The translations under genes were made by a program, and so were the position numbers. A stretch of DNA of 8,028 nucleotides from Daejeonella rubra (GTDB taxonomy: Bacteria; Bacteroidota; Bacteroidia; Sphingobacteriales; Sphingobacteriaceae), in the NCBI RefSeq assembly GCF_900103545.1, contig NZ_FNHH01000050.1, positions 1 through 8,028 of the forward strand, written 5' to 3'. The notes beneath the pieces are model-generated. The model did no database searches. It saw only the letters and a program-made list of their open reading frames with translations, and was not told where the DNA came from. Below, in pieces: positions 1 to 5,636 of this stretch. How positions within the stretch are numbered: position 1 is the stretch's first letter; each line of letters opens with the position of its first letter.

Positions 1-96
1 GGTTTAATAATAAACTTTTTTCTAAGCCAAGGTTTACTATTTTTAACAATGAAAAACTATTAGAAACCGGTCAACTCTAATTAGGGAAGTACAATT

Positions 97-303
97 GAAC
101 TGCTAATTTCAAACCAGCAGTATTTACTCAGACCTCTGACAAAAGAACCAGGAACCAGAACGATGAACTGCTAATTTCAAACCAGCAGTATTTATTCAGA
201 CCTCTGACTTCGGACCTCATCCCTCTAATTCTTCTCCCCAATTAAAATTCGCTAATTTCAAACCAGCACAATTTCCTCAGACCTCAGACTTCAGACCTCA
301 GAC
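97..303. repeat. Degenerate 44-bp repeat units with an internal 7-bp period
   Basis: Two units, 97-140 and 165-208, are 44 bp long and differ at one base. A third, 251-289, is shorter and more diverged. Each begins with (gaact)GCTAATTTCAAACCAGC; in the first two copies CTGCT...AGCAG can pair around an 11-nt loop. Each ends in a GACCTCT/A-type segment that continues as heptamers of the form GAYYTCN: 199-205, 206-212 and 213-219, then 280-286, 287-293 and 294-300. No protein-coding gene is visible in 1-311, and I see no clear TTTG/TAnnTTTG promoter there. The array ends about 8 bases before the Nudix start codon, so it forms that gene's immediate upstream region. The spacing (68 and 86 bp between starts) and the lack of unique spacers argue against CRISPR. 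Confidence 0.8.
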
Positions 304-311
304 AACAGAAA

Positions 312-698
312 ATGCTAGTAACCTGCGCCATCATCCTAAACCCCCAAAACCAGATCCTGGTCACGCAGCGCAGTTCGATTATGCATCTGCCCTTAAAATG
401 GGAATTTCCTGGTGGGAAGATCGAAGCGAATGAAACGCCGGAAGCCAGCCTGATCCGTGAGATAAAGGAAGAGCTTAATATCGATATTGAAATTATTGAT
501 GGACTAAGTGCCAATGATCATCATTATCCCGATAAATCCATCCGGCTGATTCCTTTTATTTGCCGGCAGACTGGCGGCGAGATCTTGTTAAAAGAACATG
601 CTGATTATAAATGGCTGGATAGGAAGGATTTGTTAGATTTGGATTGGGCGGATGCGGATGTGGAGGTGGTGAGGGAGTTTATGGGTAATTGCTCTTAA
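312..698 (+). CDS. MutT/NudG-type Nudix hydrolase ((deoxy)nucleoside triphosphate pyrophosphohydrolase)
   Basis: This is a 128-residue cytoplasmic protein, the usual length for stand-alone MutT-like enzymes. These hydrolyse damaged or non-canonical (d)NTPs to monophosphates, for example 8-oxo-dGTP, so that they are not incorporated into nucleic acid. The Nudix box is nearly canonical: G35, E41, R49-E50 and E53-E54 follow the GX5EX7REUXEE spacing, with the later Gly replaced by Asn56. The KWEFPGGKIE stretch (29-38) and the C-terminal YKWLDRKDLLDLDWADADV segment resemble MutT and especially E. coli NudG (CTP/5-methyl-dCTP pyrophosphohydrolase). I therefore leave the symbol blank rather than choose mutT. 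The ATG at 312 follows the A-rich sequence acaacagaaa and gives a full N-terminal beta strand (LVTCAIIL). The gene ends in a stop codon shared with the convergent small gene. Fold is certain; substrate is not. Confidence 0.92.
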   Translation: MLVTCAIILNPQNQILVTQRSSIMHLPLKWEFPGGKIEANETPEASLIREIKEELNIDIEIIDGLSANDHHYPDKSIRLIPFICRQTGGEILLKEHADYKWLDRKDLLDLDWADADVEVVREFMGNCS

Positions 699-931
699 GA
701 ATTCAGGATCTGACGGGTCATGATTTCTATTCCTTCCTCCCGGGATAGGATGTTACCGAATTCTTTCATGGATTGTTCATCGGTATAAACACCATTCCGA
801 TCGTTCCATTGCAACCAGTTAATGACGGTTTCACGGCTGCAGCTGTTCAACTCATTTAACAGTTCATCACCACGAAGTTCCATGATTCTGTAGTTCCAGC
901 CGGAAAGTTTAAGGTGCTCGTTGAAATCCAT
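695..931 (-). CDS. Small conserved-looking hypothetical protein (78 aa)
   Basis: I do not recognise the family. The 78-residue product starts MDFNEHLKL and is hydrophilic and mildly acidic. It looks alpha-helical, with a GDELLNELNSCSRETVINWLQWND stretch and a C-terminal EEGIEIMTRQI. It has no signal peptide, membrane segment or cysteine motif. I chose the ATG at 931-929. The frame stays open upstream to an ATG at 1015, but that extension (MFKACLLNRFILLFSFYF...) is translated from AT-rich intergenic-looking DNA and adds an implausible Phe/Leu/Ile-rich tail. The stop codon (TTA at 695-697 on the + strand) overlaps the Nudix stop (696-698) through the self-complementary TTAA, so the genes converge with no spacer. 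Coding base composition resembles the neighbouring Nudix gene rather than the AT-rich island to the right. Confidence 0.6.
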   Translation of the reverse strand: MDFNEHLKLSGWNYRIMELRGDELLNELNSCSRETVINWLQWNDRNGVYTDEQSMKEFGNILSREEGIEIMTRQILNS

Positions 932-1056
932 ATCGTTTTTAATTGATCGAATTAATATACGAAAATAAAAGGAGAAAAGCAAGATAAATCGGTTCAATAA
1001 GCATGCCTTAAACAAGGTTTAAACAATATTCAGACAAGATTGTAGTTTAATAATTT

Positions 1057-1170
1057 ATGGCCGACGTCCACTCCAAAGAAACCCGCTCATACAACATGAG
1101 TCGCATTCGAAGTAGGAACATTATCATTATCATCAATAAAATGCTGAAGAGAAAATTCCCAATAATTTAA
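1057..1170 (+). pseudogene. vsr: N-terminal remnant of a canonical vsr (very short patch repair endonuclease) gene
   Basis: Translation from the ATG at 1057 gives MADVHSKETRSYNMSRIR followed by SRN. This is the classic Vsr N-terminus (E. coli Vsr starts MADVHDKATRSKNMRAI). In intact homologues a TKPE-like segment with the catalytic Glu follows. Here it is replaced by five isoleucines and Asn-Lys encoded by a low-complexity ATTATC/ATC run (about 1120-1140). A recognisable MLKRKFP (family MLVRKFL) then follows in the same frame before TAA at 1168-1170. The other roughly 100 residues, including the PGRPD motif and the FWH histidine, are absent, so the product would be inactive. The GC-richer codons of the first 20 residues match the flanking chromosome, not the AT-rich complete vsr-like gene next door on the opposite strand. 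The remnant is probably older than that island. Confidence 0.75.
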
Positions 1171-1184
1171 CAATAACAGTATTC

Positions 1185-1661
1185 CTAACAAGGCATCTTT
1201 TGACTATTTATGTACAATAAAATTTCTTGAACGCAACTTTCTAAATTATTCTTAATATCCTTACTCCAAAACCTGAATACCTTATATCCTAACAGATCCA
1301 ATTTATTGTTATTTTGGACGTCACGCTGCATATTCCTTTCAATTTTAGGTATCCAGAATGCAATATTCGTTTTGATTTTCTCTTTCTTATTTTCCCAATC
1401 ATGACCATGCCAGAATTCACCATCAACAAAAACAGCTAATCTATATTTTCGAATAGCAATATCTGGTCGCCCAGGTAGATCATTATTAACAATACGATAT
1501 CTTACACCTTCGGTGTAAAGTGCTTTACGCAATGAGATTTCAGGGACAGTATTTTTTCCTTTAATTTTTGACATAATGCGGCTCCTTTGCTTAGTTGTAT
1601 AAAAGCCGCTCGCCTCCTCGAACCTTGGCACTATTATTTTATCTTCCTTATTATCTGACAT
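1185..1661 (-). CDS. vsr: Vsr-like very short patch repair endonuclease, variant without the zinc-binding cysteines
   Basis: Vsr nicks 5' to the T of T:G mismatches that arise when 5-methylcytosine deaminates, starting repair back to C:G. The 158-residue product carries the family core from about residue 22: TTKQRSRIMSKIKGKNT, E41, LPGRPD with D67 (equivalent to catalytic Asp51 of E. coli Vsr), FVDGEFWHGHDW with H85 (His69), and a C-terminal KLDLLGYKVFRFW segment (131 ends at F, then W132). Against E. coli, His64 is Asp80, Cys66 is Glu82, Cys73 is Trp89, and the WEC cysteine near the end is WSK. Most of the structural zinc site is therefore missing. I have seen this DGEFWHG form in other Bacteroidetes Vsr annotations. 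It also has an unusual 21-residue N-terminal extension before the core. It is divergent from the methyltransferase gene, 77 bp away, so it probably serves that enzyme's target site. Family is confident; activity is inferred. Confidence 0.88.
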   Translation of the reverse strand: MSDNKEDKIIVPRFEEASGFYTTKQRSRIMSKIKGKNTVPEISLRKALYTEGVRYRIVNNDLPGRPDIAIRKYRLAVFVDGEFWHGHDWENKKEKIKTNIAFWIPKIERNMQRDVQNNNKLDLLGYKVFRFWSKDIKNNLESCVQEILLYINSQKMPC

Positions 1662-1738
1662 ATAAATAATTGTGGAAAACTAATTTTATTAGTATTTCAT
1701 TTCTTTGAACAAGACAAATATATTTGTAACCATGTATA
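1662..1738. promoter_or_regulatory. Divergent vsr/methyltransferase control region with two palindromes
   Basis: This 77-bp gap holds ACTAAT-TTT-ATTAGT at 1679-1693 and a perfect 14-bp palindrome ACAAATATATTTGT at 1714-1727. Because the second is self-complementary, it contains TATATTTG on both strands, a match to the Bacteroidetes -7 element TAnnTTTG. It could seat the -7 boxes of both divergent promoters. No TTG-type -33 box lies at the expected 19-21 bp on either side, so promoter function is unproven. Two TGTATAAT direct repeats (1733-1740 and 1743-1750) follow and overlap the methyltransferase start. The N-terminal helix-turn-helix of the methyltransferase is the obvious candidate to bind here and autoregulate. 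Confidence 0.45.
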
Positions 1739-3019
1739 ATGTTGTATAATATGGGTATAAAAGATTACTATTCTCTATCAGAAGTTGCAGAACTCTTGGG
1801 TAAAAGTCCGGAGACCTTAAGGAGATGGGATAACAATGGGAAATTAACGGCACTCCGGGAGCCAATGAGTAACTATAGGATCTACAAAAAAGAACAACTT
1901 AAAATTTTCGATGAGCTAAGCTATTTATTTAATAACGATACTGAAACTTCAACAATTAGTCCCAAAGGATCATTTAATGTACTAGAGTTGTTTGCTGGTG
2001 CGGGGGGGTTGGCAATAGGGCTCGAACAAGCTGGCTTAAAATGCATTGCTTTAAATGAAATTGACCATTGGGCGGCAGAAACACTAAGAATTAATAGGCC
2101 AAATTGGAATGTGCTTGAAGGAGATATAAAAGACTTGTCTTTTATAAGCCAAAAAGGAAAAATAGATGTTGTAACAGGTGGATTTCCATGTCAATCTTTT
2201 AGTTATGCAGGCAAAAAATTAGGACTTGAGGATGCTAGGGGAACATTATTTTACGAATTCGCAAGAGTTGTAGATGAAACTCGCCCTAAAATTTGTATTG
2301 GTGAAAATGTGAGAGGTTTATTGAGCCATGATTCTGGAGACACCCTCAAAGGAATGATTTCTATTTTAGATGGACTGGGATATAGAGTACTAGAACCAAA
2401 GGTGCTTAAGGCAATATATTTTAAAGTCCCACAAAAGAGAGAGAGACTAATTCTCGTAGGGATTAGGAAGGATATTGAATATGATTTTGAATATCCAAAA
2501 CCATCCAAGCAGATTTTTACATTAAAACATGCTTTGAAAAAAGGCGACCTTTATTCTACTGATGTCCCACCCTCTCCTGGTGCAAAGTATCCTGAATCTA
2601 AGAGGAAAATATTAGATTTAATTCCTCCAGGGGGCTATTGGAGAGACCTCCCATTAGATCTTCAAAAACAATACATGCAAAAAAGCTTTTATTTAGGTGG
2701 TGGGAAAACTGGTATGGCTAGAAGAATAAGTTGGGAAGAACCATCTCTAACATTAACATGCAGCCCTGCCCAAAAACAAACTGAAAGATGTCATCCTGAT
2801 GAAACAAGACCATTTACAGTAAGAGAATATGCTAGAATACAGACCTTCCCAGATGAGTGGGAATTTGCGGGTCCTGTTTCGGCTCATTATAAACAAATTG
2901 GTAATGCAGTTCCTGTTAACATGGCGAGAGAAATTGGATTCTCTATTGTCAAATTCTTAAACTTGGTACAAAAACATAAAGAAGAAAACGAATTGGCTAT
3001 TCAGCACCAAAATGTTTAA
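1739..3019 (+). CDS. DNA (cytosine-5-)-methyltransferase with N-terminal MerR-like helix-turn-helix, predicted GGNCC/GGWCC specificity
   Basis: Methylates C5 of a cytosine in the recognition site to protect host DNA from the partner endonuclease. Residues about 8-58 form a MerR/excisionase-type HTH with wing (YYSLSEVAELLGKSPETLRRWDNNGKL...YRIYKKEQL). A short linker leads to the catalytic domain: motif I FAGAGG (85-90), motif II NEID (106-109), motif IV with nucleophile C151 in PCQ, motif VI ENV (190-192 region), motif VIII QKRER (232-236), a target-recognition region about 262-350, motif IX RPFTVREYARIQTFP, and motif X GNAVP (388-392). All catalytic motifs are intact; 426 residues is close to the length I recall for M.Sau96I. 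Two starts are possible: ATG 1739 (MLYNMGIKDYY) or ATG 1751 (MGIKDYY); neither has a Shine-Dalgarno. The specificity is inferred mainly from the partner nuclease family. A G7 run lies in motif I. It converges on the endonuclease gene with a 27-bp gap. Confidence 0.95.
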   Translation: MLYNMGIKDYYSLSEVAELLGKSPETLRRWDNNGKLTALREPMSNYRIYKKEQLKIFDELSYLFNNDTETSTISPKGSFNVLELFAGAGGLAIGLEQAGLKCIALNEIDHWAAETLRINRPNWNVLEGDIKDLSFISQKGKIDVVTGGFPCQSFSYAGKKLGLEDARGTLFYEFARVVDETRPKICIGENVRGLLSHDSGDTLKGMISILDGLGYRVLEPKVLKAIYFKVPQKRERLILVGIRKDIEYDFEYPKPSKQIFTLKHALKKGDLYSTDVPPSPGAKYPESKRKILDLIPPGGYWRDLPLDLQKQYMQKSFYLGGGKTGMARRISWEEPSLTLTCSPAQKQTERCHPDETRPFTVREYARIQTFPDEWEFAGPVSAHYKQIGNAVPVNMAREIGFSIVKFLNLVQKHKEENELAIQHQNV

Positions 3020-3046
3020 TTGTCGATTTATCCTATTATAATGAAG

Positions 3047-3811
3047 TTATAATCCATCAAAACCCAAATAATAAGGGTAGTTATCAAAAGTAACCTGATC
3101 AATAATTGTTCTATTTGATTTTACAACTTCTTCACCTATTTCAGAAAGTGCAGAATTAAGCGCAATCTCTTCTGATGGCTGTAAAGTTCGTAAGTAATGA
3201 TCTATTGCCGAAGGCAATATTTTGTACAATTGAAAAAAAGCATCATCCTGACCAGTAACTAATTTGTAAAATTGATCACCTGAAATTTTAAATACTCTGC
3301 TATGACTATATTCTTTTCCGTTTATTATTCCATTCCAATGTGTATTAAAGCTCTTATTTGCTAAAATTTGCACCCAGTAACAATTTGCCTTCTTATAAGT
3401 ATTGGCATATTGTGCTAATTTTTGAAACAGACTTTCAGCTGAGCTACTATTCATTGTGTTGTGTTTATTTTTGATATCAGCGAATAATGTATTATCCTCA
3501 GCTCGTATATCAAACCCGCTTAAATTACCTCTTTCAAATCCATTAATTCCACCAAGTATCTCTTCATGAAATGTTCCAAGAAAATTGTTAATTGATTTAT
3601 CTATCTGCCTAAGAACTTCCGCTTCAATCATATCCCCCTCACTTATGTCATTAAACTTGGTGTCAAAAGTTAATTTTATCGTGTCGACTTTGTTTTTGTA
3701 AAATTTTCTTTTGTCTATATTATTTTTAGCATTTATATATGACCGATGCAAATTTGAAATGCATTTAAATAAGTGTTCGTCTGATATATAATTGAGATAA
3801 ATATTTTTCAT
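3047..3811 (-). CDS. Type II restriction endonuclease, Eco47II/Sau96I family (GGWCC/GGNCC)
   Basis: This 254-residue protein would cleave unmethylated recognition sites. It matches, from memory, the Eco47II family pattern (Pfam RE_Eco47II): an N-terminal YLNYISDEHLFKCI, FYKNKVD at 37-43, FHEEILGGINGFERG at 81-95, then the PD-(D/E)XK-like core GFDIRAEDNTLFADIKNKHNT with D101, D112 and K114. A later GDQFYKLVTGQDDAFFQLYKILP (178-200) is also typical. Known members include Eco47II and SinI (GGWCC) and Sau96I (GGNCC), which predicts the target. The length is close to what I recall for R.Sau96I, and the gene looks intact. The start ATG at 3811 follows an A8 tract and AGCTATA, with no Shine-Dalgarno. 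It lies tail-to-tail with the methyltransferase gene, so the two must be transcribed from different promoters. The exact degenerate base in the site cannot be read from sequence alone. Confidence 0.87.
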   Translation of the reverse strand: MKNIYLNYISDEHLFKCISNLHRSYINAKNNIDKRKFYKNKVDTIKLTFDTKFNDISEGDMIEAEVLRQIDKSINNFLGTFHEEILGGINGFERGNLSGFDIRAEDNTLFADIKNKHNTMNSSSAESLFQKLAQYANTYKKANCYWVQILANKSFNTHWNGIINGKEYSHSRVFKISGDQFYKLVTGQDDAFFQLYKILPSAIDHYLRTLQPSEEIALNSALSEIGEEVVKSNRTIIDQVTFDNYPYYLGFDGL

Positions 3812-4057
3812 TATAGCTTTTTTTTACTTCAATATCCTACATTCTTGCTAATATGCAATCAACAATTTGGATATTACACCTCATAAAGATATTGTAAATA
3901 ATTAATTTGAAACCATCTATAGCCATCAACTTAACTAAATCATTACTATAGATCACATCATTGTTCTAAACAAACTCATGATAATTGTTAAAAAATCAAG
4001 TAAAAAATACAATTATTCTTACAACTTTATACCTCTAAAATCTTTAATATACCCCCC
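3812..4057. other. Intergenic region between endonuclease and SelA-like gene, AT-rich, no gene seen
   Basis: The 246 bp must hold divergent promoters for the endonuclease (minus) and the SelA-like gene (plus). I found no TAnnTTTG with a correctly spaced TTG on either strand. The only structure is an 8-bp inverted repeat, ATAATTGT at 3981-3988 and ACAATTAT at 4009-4016, separated by 20 bp. It is a weak operator candidate in a very A/T-rich context. A C6 run (4052-4057) directly abuts the ATG at 4058. No vsr C-terminal fragment was recognised here, so the old vsr remnant at 1057 does not continue on this side of the island. Confidence 0.4.
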
Positions 4058-5305
4058 ATGAAACGCCGTCAACTCCTCAAATCCCTCAGCCTCCTGCCCC
4101 TTGCAGGCGGAATAAACAATCTTTCATTACAGGCAGAACCTGCTCCGGCAGAAGATCTGTATAAGGAACTGGGCATCCGCACCTTTATCAATGCGGCGGG
4201 AACCTTAACCTATATGACCGGCAGTATTATGCAGGACAAGGTTTTGAAGGCTATCAACAGCTCGGTCAATAAGTTTTGCATGCTGGATGAGCTGCAGGAT
4301 AAAGTGGGTGAGCAGATCGCTAAAATAACCCATGCGGAAGCGGCGACAGTTACCAGTGGGGCTTATTCTGCCATGACACTCGGTCTGGCGGGGGTACTTA
4401 CCGGAATGGATATGAAAAAAGTGGGGCAGCTTCCCAATCTGGAAGGCATGAAATCGGAAGTGATCTGCCAGAAAGCACATAAAGATGCCTATACACAGGC
4501 ATTTATACTCACTGGCTGTAAGATCATCACCGTAGAAACAAGAGAAGAGCTGGAGCACGCCATCAATGAGAAAACAGCGATGATGCATTTCCTGAATATT
4601 GCCGTGAATGGGGGTAAAATAAAGCATGAGGAATGGATCGAAGTGGGCAAAAAACACAATATTCCTACATCCATTGATATTGCGGCTGATGTTCCGCCGG
4701 TTGAAAATTTATGGCGATTTAATGATATGGGCTTTGACCTGGTCTTCCTTTCAGGAGGCAAGGCAGTAAGGGCACCACAGAGCACCGGTTATTTAATGGG
4801 CAGGAAACACCTGATCGAAGCAGCACGTTTGAGCGCACCACCCAGAGCGGTAACCATTGGTCGAGGGCATAAGGTAAATAAGGAAGAGATCCTGGGCGCT
4901 TATGTGGCTTTGAAAAATATGATCTCCATGGATCATGATAAGGAGTGGAAAAAATGGGAAGCGGGTATTGCCCTGATTGAAAATGCTGTGAAGGAGATCG
5001 ATGGGATCAGCACCAATATTACTGTAAACCCACTTGGTAATCATACCCCTTCACTAAGAATCACCTGGGATGACAGCAAGATCAAACTCACTGGAAATGA
5101 GCTTCGGGAAAGCTTGCGGAATGGTAATCCATCCATTGAGGCAGGGTTTTCGGGTTTGCCTATATTCAAGGGACAAGCCACACCACCGAAACCCGGAGCA
5201 AAAGGAGCTAATTCAGTTTCCATTACCGTCTGGATGATGCAGCCCGGTGAAGATAAAATTGTGGCCAGGAGGTTGAGGGAGGAGTTTTTGAAAGTCAGAG
5301 TTTGA
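4058..5305 (+). CDS. Tat-exported SelA-like PLP-dependent enzyme (aminotransferase class V fold)
   Basis: The 415-residue product begins MKRRQLLKSLSLLPLAGG, a twin-arginine signal (RRQLLK) with a short hydrophobic stretch; cleavage is likely near residue 26 (LQA/EPAP). The mature part resembles the SelA / D-glucosaminate-6-phosphate ammonia-lyase branch of fold-type I PLP enzymes. It has ELGIRTFINAAGTLTYMTGS (38-56), TSGAYSAMTLGLAGVL (99-114), SIDIAADVPPVENLW with D207 and D211, and FLSGGKAVRAPQSTGYLMGR, in which K235 is the probable Schiff-base lysine. It is therefore unlikely to be true selenocysteine synthase; an ammonia-lyase or aldolase-like reaction on an amino-sugar acid or amino acid is more plausible, but the substrate is unknown. 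Tat export fits, because PLP would be loaded in the cytoplasm before folding. The gene is clearly GC-richer than the R-M island and has no overlapping partner; the next gene is 633 bp away in the same direction. Confidence 0.85.
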   Translation: MKRRQLLKSLSLLPLAGGINNLSLQAEPAPAEDLYKELGIRTFINAAGTLTYMTGSIMQDKVLKAINSSVNKFCMLDELQDKVGEQIAKITHAEAATVTSGAYSAMTLGLAGVLTGMDMKKVGQLPNLEGMKSEVICQKAHKDAYTQAFILTGCKIITVETREELEHAINEKTAMMHFLNIAVNGGKIKHEEWIEVGKKHNIPTSIDIAADVPPVENLWRFNDMGFDLVFLSGGKAVRAPQSTGYLMGRKHLIEAARLSAPPRAVTIGRGHKVNKEEILGAYVALKNMISMDHDKEWKKWEAGIALIENAVKEIDGISTNITVNPLGNHTPSLRITWDDSKIKLTGNELRESLRNGNPSIEAGFSGLPIFKGQATPPKPGAKGANSVSITVWMMQPGEDKIVARRLREEFLKVRV

Positions 5306-5316
5306 TAATAAAGATT

Positions 5317-5476
5317 CGTCGTTTCGATCACCTGTGCTAAATTTTGATTGAAAGGTACTATTGAGAGGTGGAGAAATCTCATGCCTTGGGGCAGTTTTTT
5401 CAATTCAAAAGCCAATTCATTGCAACAGATTTCTCCGTCGTGCCTCCTGCGAATCCGATAGCTATCGGATGACGAC
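5317..5476. repeat. 160-bp imperfect hairpin element (REP/MITE-like intergenic repeat)
   Basis: The left part CGTCGTTTCGATCACC...GGTGGAGAAATCTC and the right part AGATTTCTCC...CGGATGACGAC form an imperfect inverted repeat. The best-paired section is 5370-5384 with 5422-5436 (13 of 15 bases), including a perfect 10-bp GGAGAAATCT/AGATTTCTCC. The outer ends GTCGT (5318-5322) and ACGAC (5472-5476) also pair. I associate this kind of intergenic repeat (a GTCATTTCGA-like end, a GAGAAATCTC core, and CCGATAGCTATCGG near the other end) with Bacteroidetes genomes. It codes for nothing recognisable and lies 12 bp after the SelA-like stop, so it may also end or stabilise that transcript. Its left arm has an inverted relative at 7881-7936. 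Confidence 0.65.
5453..5470. repeat. 18-bp perfect palindrome
   Basis: ATCCGATAGCTATCGGAT is exactly self-complementary with no central spacer. It sits inside the right end of the 160-bp hairpin element and is probably part of it. A protein-binding site or a tip cruciform are alternative readings; nothing in the window distinguishes them. Confidence 0.85.
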
Positions 5477-5539
5477 AAATTCCTTTTATAAAAAGCCCCC
5501 AATCCCAAACCCCCTACAGCGCGGAGTCCAGGAAGACCT

Positions 5540-5600
5540 ATGAAACCTGCATGAGCTTACCGCTCACAAACCGGAATGAATAAGCTCATGCAAGCTTCAT
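5540..5600 (+). promoter_or_regulatory. Leader hairpin, upstream copy
   Basis: Arms 5540-5559 and 5581-5600 are 20 bases each and pair at 18 positions (two A-C mismatches), around a 21-nt loop that itself contains CCG and CGG. The innermost 12 bp, TGCATGAGCTTA with TAAGCTCATGCA, pair perfectly. The second copy at 5851-5911 is identical. No U-run follows on either strand, so it is not a typical intrinsic terminator. Confidence 0.7.
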
Positions 5601-5636
5601 AACCATTAAAAAACAAATTATATTCTGATGAAAAAC
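5540..5636 (+). repeat. 97-bp perfect direct repeat, upstream copy (duplicated leader)
   Basis: Identical over all 97 bases to 5851-5947, offset 311 bp. The copy starts at the outer edge of a hairpin and runs through ATGAAAAAC, the first three codons of the downstream dehydrogenase gene. Here, however, the next codon is TAA, so any translation from this ATG (5628-5630) would give only Met-Lys-Asn. The 214 bp between the copies (5637-5850) show no gene or promoter that I recognise and no similarity to the dehydrogenase coding sequence. Confidence 0.97.

Larger units (their letters stand above)
1171..3811. other. AT-rich type II restriction-modification-repair island
   Basis: Three genes form a self-contained unit: Vsr-like endonuclease (minus), C5-methyltransferase (plus) and Eco47II/Sau96I-family endonuclease (minus). 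The layout is divergent, then convergent. All three are conspicuously richer in A/T, with AAA, ATT, TTA and AAT codons, than the Nudix gene to the left and the two exported-protein genes to the right. This fits horizontal acquisition. No integrase, transposase or direct-repeat boundary is visible, so the exact ends are uncertain. The left edge is set just after the old vsr remnant and the right edge at the endonuclease start. Confidence 0.7.

Noticed and set aside
97..303. CRISPR-like array
   Set aside because: Units diverge, spacers are short and unequal, the repeat contains an internal 7-bp ladder, and no cas gene is present.
932..1015. N-terminal 28-residue extension of the small hypothetical gene
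   Set aside because: It is read from AT-rich DNA, is Phe/Leu/Ile-rich without a sensible signal-peptide shape, and an internal ATG at 931 gives a compact soluble protein.
3036..3052. TTATAA-TGAAG-TTATAA as a bidirectional terminator between the methyltransferase and nuclease genes
   Set aside because: The stem is only six A/T pairs and no T-run follows on either strand; chance is likely in such AT-rich DNA.
3794..3811. Similarity between the first codons of the nuclease (MKNIY) and of the dehydrogenase (MKNIY)
   Set aside because: The match ends after five residues and A-rich start codon contexts are common in this phylum; the proteins are unrelated.
4205..4785. Long minus-strand ORFs inside the SelA-like gene, and similar ones inside the dehydrogenase gene
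   Set aside because: They are shadows of well-supported genes on the other strand and have no recognisable domain.
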